From Axinella damicornis (taxonomy: Eukaryota; Porifera; Demospongiae; Axinellida; Axinellidae), in the NCBI GenBank assembly GCA_963931865.1, contig OZ007518.1:6750570-6814569 (forward strand): a stretch of DNA of 64,000 bases. The letters are read 5' to 3'. The notes beneath the pieces were generated by a model, which made no database searches, had not been told where the DNA came from, and was given only the letters and a program-made list of their open reading frames with translations. Below are positions 56,889 through 64,000 of this stretch, piece after piece (positions within the stretch are counted from its first letter, which is position 1; the number at the start of each line of letters is the position of its first letter). The translations under genes were made by a program, and so were the position numbers.

Positions 56889-57763
56889 TAGGCCTTGCCG
56901 AATTATGCTTAAAAATTGTCCAATTGTGCTATGCTCCAATGCTCTTGAACTATGCTCTGATAATTGTTTATTATGCTCATTGGGCGAGCGTAGCGAGCTC
57001 CCAGTAGTGAGCAATGCACACAGGAGAAGTGTAACGTTGTCGGTGCCATGGGCATTTCCGGAATGGGTGGGGTCGAACATGAGACATTGAGCGCATGTGT
57101 CATTTGGCTGACAAGACCAAAGCGTTTCTTCAAAGCTGAATAAGAATGGATAGAACAAACGACTCAGAGGTTCAAGCTACAGCCAGAGAAACAGTACAAG
57201 ACAAGGAGGCAAGGCTGGCTCAACGAAGACAATGAGATAGAGCCAGAAGGGAGCAAGCACGCAGTCAAGAAACGGCTGAACAGAGGGAGGCTAGGCTGGC
57301 TCAGCAAAGACAACGAGATAGAGCCACGAGAGAGCAAGAAACAGCTGAACAGAGGGAGGCTAGGCTAGTGAGTCAGAGAGAACACACTAGAGCTTCTAGG
57401 GCACATCAGAGCAAGAGGCTAGACATGCACAAGTGGATGCCAAAACCTCGTTTCGAATTATACACGTCATTGGCACCCACACTTGCTACGCTCGCCCAAA
57501 TGACGTCTACGTCACCCTATTGTTGATAATGTCATTCATGAGCACACATGGCATATTTATTAGGCAAACTCTGAACTAAGCTGCCAGTGTCACTAAGCCT
57601 GTACCTGAAGTAGACATGGACAGTCAAGCTATGTAGCTCTAGTTGTTCTATAAAAACGCCAACTAAGTCTACAATATATGCTCCAATAGCTCTTTATTAT
57701 GCCAGCATATGCTCTTATGCTTCCACTGTACTATTATGCTCCAGCATAATTCGCCAAGGCCTA
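56889..57763. mobile_element. 875-bp inverted-repeat element, 8-bp target duplication (hAT-like)
   Basis: Termini TAGGCCTTGCCGAATTATGC and GCATAATTCGCCAAGGCCTA (21 bp, one mismatch), flanked by perfect GTGCCTCT (56881-56888 and 57764-57771). Subterminal GCGAGCGTAGCGAGC and GCTACGCTCGCCC are also inverted. Eight-base duplications fit hAT elements, but the terminus is not the usual CAG type. It carries the ORF at 57146. Confidence 0.8.
57146..57526 (+). pseudogene. Coiled-coil repeat ORF carried by the 875-bp element
   Basis: ATG at 57146; one in-frame TGA at codon 30 (57233-57235, CGA changed to TGA compared with later units), then open to 57526. The product has three units of about 22 residues (QETAEQREARLAQQRQRDRA, with variants), a charged, probably helical repeat. 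Such Arg/Glu/Gln repeats (AETxEQREARLxxxRxR) occur at the N-terminus of Helitron-type replication/helicase proteins and some other transposon proteins. Nothing after residue 110 matches a catalytic domain. It was probably captured by the element, or is its own ORF remnant. Confidence 0.55.
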
Positions 57764-57889
57764 GTGCCTCTCCCTTCACCTAATTCAGGACTCAATGCTC
57801 TTGTAAGATATGTAAGTGTGGGTTGTGACCTGGCCTGTTACGTTGGTCACATTTGTTAGATTGGGGTGACTTGAGAATGTTAGTCTCTC

Positions 57890-58130
57890 CCTCAGATGAC
57901 TCAGTTTTGTCCTGACAAGCTTGTTCCATACATTCGTCCAGCTTCTTTGAAATCATCAGTTAGGTATCACCCGTTGTGTCAGAAGCCAGTTGTTGGTATA
58001 CCACTGGTATGCCAGGTGGTCGAGGGATTCCTTGACATAGTCATCTCTATTGGTGACTATGATGGTGGAGCCCTAGTCGGCCTTATAAAGGCCTTTGAGT
58101 CCACACTTCATGGCCAGCGGACACAGACTC
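57890..58130 (-). pseudogene. Penelope-like reverse transcriptase fragment
   Basis: The minus strand reads GSTIIVTNRDDYVKESLDHL and then AYQWYTNNWLLT, with stops after. This matches the [A]DKGSTxVVxxxxDYxxE segment at the start of the RT domain in Penelope-like elements. It is only about 60 residues long. The same motif recurs at 59331. The adjacent GAGTCCACACTTCATGGCCA recurs at 59060 and 59356. Confidence 0.6.
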
Positions 58131-58261
58131 CCTATATACGACTCTGTGTGTCCTGTACTAGCAAATTCATTCCCAATGGTTGTTGGGTAGCTAGTCAGAG
58201 AATCCATAGGGTTTCTAGCCTTTGAAGTTCTTTCTGAGGTGAGATACACTGTTAAAACAGG

Positions 58262-58325
58262 GGTTTAGCGGCAGGAGCGCAGCATGAGCCGCCGAAGGCA
58301 GCTCGTGCGCTCCTCCTGGTAGCGG
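58262..58325. repeat. GC-rich imperfect hairpin
   Basis: GGAGCGCAGCATGAGCC faces GGCAGCTCGTGCGCTCC around a GCCGAA turn. A similar GAGCCGCCTTCGGCGGCTC palindrome lies at 36961. Confidence 0.5.
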
Positions 58326-58504
58326 TTACACGCTAAAGGGTAGAGTGAGTACCATTGGAGATAAGTAAACTTCTCTCAAACTGCTTCCTCTTTTGAATAT
58401 AAATTGTGTGCTATGTTTGTTTTGTGTTTCATGTGGTCAGTGAAGGGGCAGCATGCACAAAAAGTCCGAAAGAGTAGATTGAAAAAAAGTGGGGGAGATC
58501 AGTA

Positions 58505-58570
58505 CGATTCGAACACGGGCTTCTTGCTTATCAGCCTCTGTGTATCAACAGACAACCACCAGACATGTTG
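58505..58570 (-). ncRNA. Weak tRNA-like (SINE) remnant
   Basis: The reverse strand has TGGTGGTTGTCTGTTGA and CCGTGTTCGAATCGT, a B-box-like motif at roughly tRNA spacing. The rest does not fold. Confidence 0.3.
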
Positions 58571-59330
58571 TGGTTTAGTGCGTTAGTTTGCTGCTATATA
58601 GTACAACTTTGAGCCAGTGGAGGGAGGGTTCTCACTGCATTTTGTTATCACACGAAAGATAACATTCTCAGCGCATTACAAAGCAAATGGTTGGTCAGAA
58701 ACAATTTTCAAAGCATTTCCCAACAGTTTTCTTGCTGGATCCATGCTCCACTATGAGAGTAAGCAAACAAAGCTTATTGGTAGACTTGCTTCATCAATAA
58801 CACCAACCCAAGTTTTCTGACTAACCACTAGCTAAGTTACACCTATGTGCCCCCAGTTTCACCTATAGCTCACTATGTTACACTTATAAGTGCTAGTTTA
58901 CACCCTGGAGTATATTTGCTCCCTAATTTTACAACAAACTTCCACCCTGTGGTGTAACCACTGCACCCTATTTTCGTATTGTCACTGACTTTCTCCACTG
59001 GTATTGCAGACAGGCAGTCAGTCATACGGAGTGCATGGTCATTGTCAGAAGCCGCGGAGTCCACAAGTCCTGGCCAGTGGACATATGTACGTAGACTCCC
59101 TATTATTGACTCTGTGTATCAGATATCATTTTTTCTCAACTGGTGTTACAAAGAGGCAAGTCAGTATAGAGTGGTCATTGCTAAAATCCCATTTGTCTTG
59201 ACCTTCCCTGATCGAGGATTGGTGCGAACTGATCCTGTAGTTCAGCTCCTTTAGTGGTTTTGCCAACATACATGTACATATTACAGAATTCTCATTTTCA
59301 GCACTGAGGGTATGTGAGACAAGAGTACAG

Positions 59331-59480
59331 TTATAGAGGGGTGTGAAGTCTTGGAGTCCACAAGTGCTGGCCAGCGGACACACTTGTGTAGTCATCTGTA
59401 TCAACGACTACAATAGTGGAGCCCTTCCTTGTGAGTGCTTTGCGTTCTCCATAGGATAAATTATCCTGCTGTGGGACCGG
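59331..59480 (-). pseudogene. Penelope-like reverse transcriptase fragment, second copy
   Basis: The minus strand reads NLSYGERKALT joined to RKGSTIVVVDTDDYTS, with the usual linker between the two motifs deleted. About 50 residues remain. Confidence 0.55.
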
Positions 59481-59856
59481 GAGACAGCAACTCGTCCCCC
59501 GCATGCAGGTCCACATCCATGATGAATTCTATGCAGCAAAATAATTTGCGTGTATGCATATGGTGTGATTTGTTCTGAAACTCACCAATAGCACTGACAG
59601 TAAAATCGCTGTCCCCCGTACCCACGACGTTTCAGGGATCTGGATGAGTATGGAGAATTTCTTCACCTAGCCAGCCCCCTTCAGCCATAATAGATCTTCT
59701 TGGAGATTATCCCAAGTTGGGCTGTATAGTGAAATAAAATTAATGTTCCAGCAGGAGCAGATAAGTTAGACACGCACGGAGTTTAACATTAGCCCAGTTG
59801 GCACGGTGCGGCTACTGGCTGGCTTCCTATAGAAGAGTGATCTTTCCCTCCTAGTT

Positions 59857-60404
59857 TTGTTGTACCTTTCGTACGTAGTTTGTAATAGTTGTCACATGGT
59901 CAAGCCATTTACCATATGGTGTCCTGCATCTCCCAGTGCTCCAGTGTCCCACAGCTTTTCAAGGTCTTCTTTTTCCAGTGGCTCTGGAGCATTTGGCTTG
60001 TTGCCTTTTCCCTCCTTTTTTAGCATCTTTCTGGCAGCCTTCAACTTCACCCGTGAGGAAGCAAACTAGCAATCGCGAATTATGCTGAACGGTTTGTGCA
60101 GCTCTTTAGTAAGGTGCCTGTCCAGGCTCCTTTGGAAGGCTGTAAGCGTATCGGGCTCATACAGTTCGCCGTTTTCCTTCCGAACTTTGCAGAAGTAGTG
60201 ACCAATTCGTTATCATCGAGCTGCAGTTGCTGCTGGGGTGGGGCTGGAACGGAACCGGATGGAGGTTCTGACTGGGTGAGGTTATCGGTAATAGGGGTTG
60301 GTTGGGTCTTGAAGACCGCGCTCGTGCTCGAAGTCAACAAAGAACGACATGAGGTCCTAGCTAAGAAACTCCTCCAACTGCAAACCACTGTCGTTGTCGG
60401 CCAT
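59857..60404 (-). pseudogene. Crypton/QRICH1-type recombinase-derived gene relic
   Basis: It starts with an ATG at 60404 (MADNDSGLQLEEFLS), then hits a TAG. Further on the minus strand reads FCKVRKENGELYEPDTLTAF then QRSLDRHLTKELHKPFSIIR, a stop, and FASSRVKLKAARKMLKKEGK then GNKPNAPEPLEKEDLEKLWD and GALG. This is the N-terminal, Crypton-derived domain shared by ZMYM/QRICH1/KCTD1-type proteins and sponge or cnidarian transposon copies. Several in-frame stops and an indel near 60230 make it a pseudogene. The catalytic C-terminal half lies outside or is lost. In the family it comes from a tyrosine recombinase. Confidence 0.7.
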
Positions 60405-60498
60405 TTGTTCAGTTGCTAGCGTCTACCGTTGCTATGCTGCTTGATGTCAAGCGCATAAGACGCGTGGACGCCATGACGCTGTTGTCAACGCGTCTCAG

Positions 60499-60782
60499 TA
60501 GCCGTAGGGTAAGGAAACATGATAAATGTATTATACAGTGTGTACAGGGAAACATCACTCGTCTGTAGCCGTATTGTCACTCGTGCCTGCGGCACTTGTG
60601 ACAATACGGCAACAGATATTTCCCTGTACCCACTGTATAATGTATATTTACACAGTGTGTACAGGGAAATATCACTCGTCTGTTGCCGTATTGTCATGAG
60701 TGTCGCAGATACAGATGAGTGATGTTTCCCAATACACACTGTATAATAAATACATTTATCACGTTTCCAGACCCTGCGGCTA
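60499..60782. repeat. Multi-hairpin palindrome
   Basis: The outer arms TAGCCGTAGGGTAAGGAAAC and its inverted partner (ending at 60782) enclose three copies of GTGTACAGGGAAA(C/T)ATCACTC followed by GCCGTATTGTCA, some inverted. The sequence can fold as one long hairpin or as several nested ones. It sits just upstream of the Crypton-like relic and may be a nested foldback transposon. Confidence 0.8.
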
Positions 60783-61431
60783 TAGGAACGCGTCGATATC
60801 GCGGCCTTGGTAACAGTCGCAGCTTGGCAACAGTAGTGCCTCACAATCAGCGTACCATACAGTTGTATGAGCGTACTAACGGTACAGCCTCGTTCTCAGG
60901 CCGCGTGGGACTTACCGTGCAACCTGAAATGGCCGACCACGACTTGGTTTGCAGTTGGAGAAGCGGGCCTCTTTCGTTCTTTGATATGCGAGCCTGGCCC
61001 CGAGTAATTTTGTGTTCCAATTTTCCCCCTCCATTTTGGCACAAACGGCGCCCCATAGTATAGCCACGCCCAGCCCTCACCTCCATCCGCTCTAGCTAGC
61101 AGTAAGGTTCCAGGCCAGCATCCTGCATGCAACTGGTACTATATCCTTCATCTTGAATTCCTTGTGTTATATGCATCCATCATTAATGCATTGGCACCAT
61201 GGCAATAACATTCATGCCCTAGGGGGACGCGATAACCCACAGAGCAGCTAGGGTGATATGGGAAAATATCACCCTAGTTGCTCTGGCAAGCATTTGCCAT
61301 ATATTCTCTATGGGAATAGCCTGTGTTGGAAACATGATAATATAAAATTCATACTTTTATCAAACTAGATAATAATTATTGTCTGACACATGTTGGTTAA
61401 CATTTGAGTAAGATAGTTTATGCCGATACAT

Positions 61432-62290
61432 AACAATGTTTGTGGACTCTTCTTACTGGATTTCAACGTCTCTGCCGTGGCGCGTGGCCTTTGTCTGGCC
61501 GCCGGCTTGCTTGGCCCTGAAAGTTTTCTCTCTGCTGTCCACGTGGCTTTGGTTTCGCCCATGGCCTCGGCCACGTCCCCTCCCCCTATTCCCTGCCACT
61601 TTGGCCAGATTGTCTCTGGGTCTTTGTATCTCATACGTCTGTGCTCTCAGTATCTTTGTTGGGCGAGTTGGGGCTATGCACCGTGGAGGAGCCAGTACTT
61701 TCAACTTTCTTTCGTTTTCGATTTTCTGCCACTTTTTCCCTCAGGGCAGCTTGTTTTTAGCGAGCGTCTTAGCCTCTCTTGGCCTCTTCTGAGGCTTTAT
61801 TGCTTTCTTCTGTCCACAATCTCTGTATGTATATCCGAGCTCTTCGTCCGGGAGGCGGGCATTTCAATAGCCTCCTGGATGGACTCCTGCAAGAATGCCT
61901 GTATATCTCTCTCCTTTCATATAAGGAGGTTGTAGTGATGGACCAATATTTCGGCCAGCCGGTTTGCGAAGGCGGTATATGCCACCTCTCATTCTTTCAA
62001 TACTTCAGCACTGAGTTTGAGCATAGCTGGTGCTGCTTTCACGGTCAGACCCACTGGGAAGTCCCCAGAGACCAACGCTCTCCTTATCACCGCCCACTGG
62101 TTGCGGGCACGAGTCATATCGATTAAAGAGGTCCCAAAGGTCCTCATTCACTCCGTTATCTTTGCTTGGAGCAGGGATATTGATGAGAAGTGGTGCTGTG
62201 CACCGTCACCCCTTGGCTGTGAGAGCGGCTCAATAACAGTCTCTTCCAGCAAATCGGCGATGTTAATCCTAGGGACTGATCATATTAAGA
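61432..62290 (-). pseudogene. Decayed unknown ORF, possibly transposon gag-like
   Basis: The minus strand reads INIADLLEETVIEPLSQPRG, MRTFGTSLIDMTRARNQWAV, IRRALVSGDFPVGLTVKAAP, AMLKLSAEVLKE, a TGA, then EVAYTAFANRLAEILVHHYN. After a further stop it shifts frame into ALREKVAENRKRKKVES and an Arg/Gly-rich part (GNRGRGRGRGHGR). A helical domain followed by an RG-rich tail suggests a nucleic-acid-binding protein; DIRS-type gag proteins have this layout, but I cannot confirm it. The second copy at 63730 reads Trp (TGG) where this copy has TGA, showing this stop is a mutation. Confidence 0.45.
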
Positions 62291-62399
62291 CCATAACCCT
62301 TAGTTTTAGTGTTGTAGTTTCAATCAGTCTTGGGGTGATCACCAAACAGAATATACCAGAAATTATTCCAAGTCAAGTATCTCACTATAGGTAGTGAAC

Positions 62400-63070
62400 A
62401 GAGCCCACTGGGGGCCTCACGCGCTATTGGAACCGGATGTCCTATGTATTTGCAGGGTACATGCAATTGCCTCAGAAATGCTGTTGTATGAAATGCTTAA
62501 ATAATACTTGCCGGAAGTAGCCTTTCAATACTGCTTACTCCAGAAGCCATGCAGCTCCAAATGGTGAGTGGGTATGTCCAATGATGACATCATCTTGCGG
62601 TTAAGAGGTGTGGCTTCAGATGGGGATAGTTCTTGGTTAGTTACTCATAGATATGGGACTGCATGGGCACCATCATCGTCAGGGTATCTGACAACACCTG
62701 GTGGGGGTGGGTGAATGTGTGTGGGTGCATTCCAGTTCATCACACCAACACACCCTCAACACACATATGAAATCACTACCATGCACGTCCTTCCCACCTT
62801 GCAACATCAGACGACAACTTGTACGCTTCTGCTATGATCATCAACAGCTCCTGTTCCCCGAGCAGCTCCTCGCCCTCTCTCCGAGGTGGCCGACAAACCC
62901 CACCCACGATCATGCACTGATGACATCATCACATCCAGGGTGTTGCTGGGCTTGTACCTGGCCGGGGAGACGATTGCCAATGCAAAGAGATCAGAGTATT
63001 GATCGGCCTGCTGCTCACAATCTCGCATGAAATCCTACAGCTGAAACAGTTTGATACGGATATGTAATTC
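62400..63070. other. No supported gene
   Basis: A minus-strand open stretch (63028-62807, MRDCEQQADQYSDLFALAIV) looks protein-like for about 40 residues and then turns low-complexity. No splice-consistent model was found. Confidence 0.35.
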
Positions 63071-63079
63071 AGTTACAAG

Positions 63080-63600
63080 ACACTAGAGTTCAAGACACTG
63101 AGCGTGAACCTGAATATACTAGTGACGTTTCTGCGTTATTTGAATAATTCATGAAATACCCGCAATATCACAAAAAATAGTGACATGAGATTCCAGAAAA
63201 GTGAGGGAGGCATACATCAGACTGTGCAGTGCTAACAGCTATCAACTAAGTAGCCAATGCCATAGAGTTAGTTGAACAGTCATGAGCCCAATTTCCACCT
63301 TCAGTATCCGAGCGTTTCCAGCATGTACATACTGAAAAACTCAGAAACCAGGTGGTAGTATCAGGAACAAGGCTGCAGCTGTGGTATGTCATGTGACTAC
63401 TGCTTTTACCAGCACGTCTGCATGGTCACTGACAGAAGTGATCATAGCGTCGTTCCCAGGCAGAGGCATAGAGCCCTCCCTTCAGACTTCAAACACCCTG
63501 GGAAGCTTTGGGCAGTGTTAATTGGTAACATTGCATACAATCTCATCCATGGAACTAGCTAGCTGAGAGTACGTAGGTGGTGGCGGTGTGTGCAGGTGCG
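63080..63600 (-). repeat. Dispersed repeat, inverted copy of 30770-31400
   Basis: See 30770-31400. It lies between the two copies of the decayed ORF. Confidence 0.8.
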
Positions 63601-63729
63601 TTCAAGATGTGCAAAGAAATGTGCACACCTTATCATGGTATGGAAGCACAGCTTCCTGTGGCAGCATCCATCGTCGGCCCCCGAGGGAGTGTGGAGGGAA
63701 GGGGAGGGGGGTGGGGGAGGGGGAGGGGG

Positions 63730-64000
63730 ATATCCGAGGTCTTTGTCCGGGAGGCGGGCATTTTCAATAGCCTCCTGGATGGACTCCTGCAAGAATGCCT
63801 GTATATCTCTCTCCTTTCATATAAGGAGGTCATAGTGATGGACCAATATTTCGGCCAGCCGATTTGCGAAGGCGGTATGTGCCACCTCCCATTCTTTCAA
63901 TACTTCAGCACTGGGTTTGATCATAGCTGGTGCTGCTTTCACGGTCAGACCCACTGGAAAGTCCCCAGAGACCAACGCTCTCCTTATCACCGCCCACTGG
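63730..64000 (-). pseudogene. Second copy of the decayed ORF, cut by the window edge
   Basis: It is about 96% identical to 61832-62100. The minus strand from the edge reads QWAVIRRALVSGDFPVGLTV, KAAPAMIKPSAEVLKEWEVA and HTAFANRLAEILVHHYDLLI, then TGA, then KERDIQAFLQESIQEAIE. The TGA after LLI is shared by both copies, so it may be the true C-terminus of an ancestral exon or an older lesion. The Trp codon disrupted in the other copy is intact here. The rest lies to the right of the window. Confidence 0.55.

Noticed and set aside
62807..63028. Minus-strand exon MRDCEQQADQYSDLFALA
   Set aside because: Protein-like for only part of its length, no splice sites in phase, no recognised family.

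Overview
The window is eukaryotic. Coding stretches are broken by GT-AG introns, one locus is recognisably a copy of the spliceosome gene SF3B1, and most of the rest is relics of animal-type transposable elements. Elements seen include a Tc1-like DD34E transposase, CR1/Jockey-like LINEs with an APE endonuclease, Penelope-like RT scraps, a Ty3/gypsy integrase, DIRS/XerD-like and Crypton-like tyrosine recombinases, and non-autonomous Mutator-like, hAT-like, piggyBac-like and Tc1-like elements. This mixture, with SWIM-finger, Ulp1-like and SET-like fragments, short introns and many long poly-G tracts, best fits a marine non-bilaterian animal, most likely a sponge. That placement is inference; no marker gene settles it.

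Layout. 1-3 kb: an intact transposase running off the left edge, tail to tail with the only complete host-like gene I can assemble (two exons, minus strand, 367 residues, function unknown). 3-12 kb: small inverted-repeat elements, a decayed tyrosine recombinase and a frameshifted SWIM-finger gene. 12.4-13.8 kb: an SF3B1 pseudogene that keeps its introns. 14.8-18.7 kb: a minus-strand LINE interrupted by a second tyrosine recombinase, then a gypsy integrase relic. 19.8-21.2 and 27.6-29.1 kb: two copies of one locus whose repeat-bearing exon expanded different minisatellite units (24 bp versus 15 bp). 21.3-25.8 kb: repeated LINE-like segments and a decayed LINE. 30-50 kb: almost wholly repeats (G/C-rich foldbacks, an interspersed minisatellite element, tRNA-like SINE heads, Mutator-like and piggyBac-like MITEs). 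50-60.8 kb: a short gag-only retroelement, foldbacks, a hAT MITE, a hAT-like element carrying a coiled-coil ORF, Penelope relics, a SET-like fragment and a Crypton-like pseudogene next to a multi-hairpin palindrome. 61.4-64 kb: a decayed unknown ORF, partly duplicated at the right edge, plus an inverted copy of the 30.8-31.4 kb segment.

The genes do not form a pathway. The window reads as a transposon-dominated intergenic landscape. The best-supported new observation is a Mutator-type MITE family (termini TAGCCTCGTTCCCAGG, perfect 9-bp target duplications in most copies, sizes 46-404 bp). The locus most likely to reward work is the duplicated repeat-exon gene. No coherent new host system (defence, toxin or biosynthetic) could be supported.
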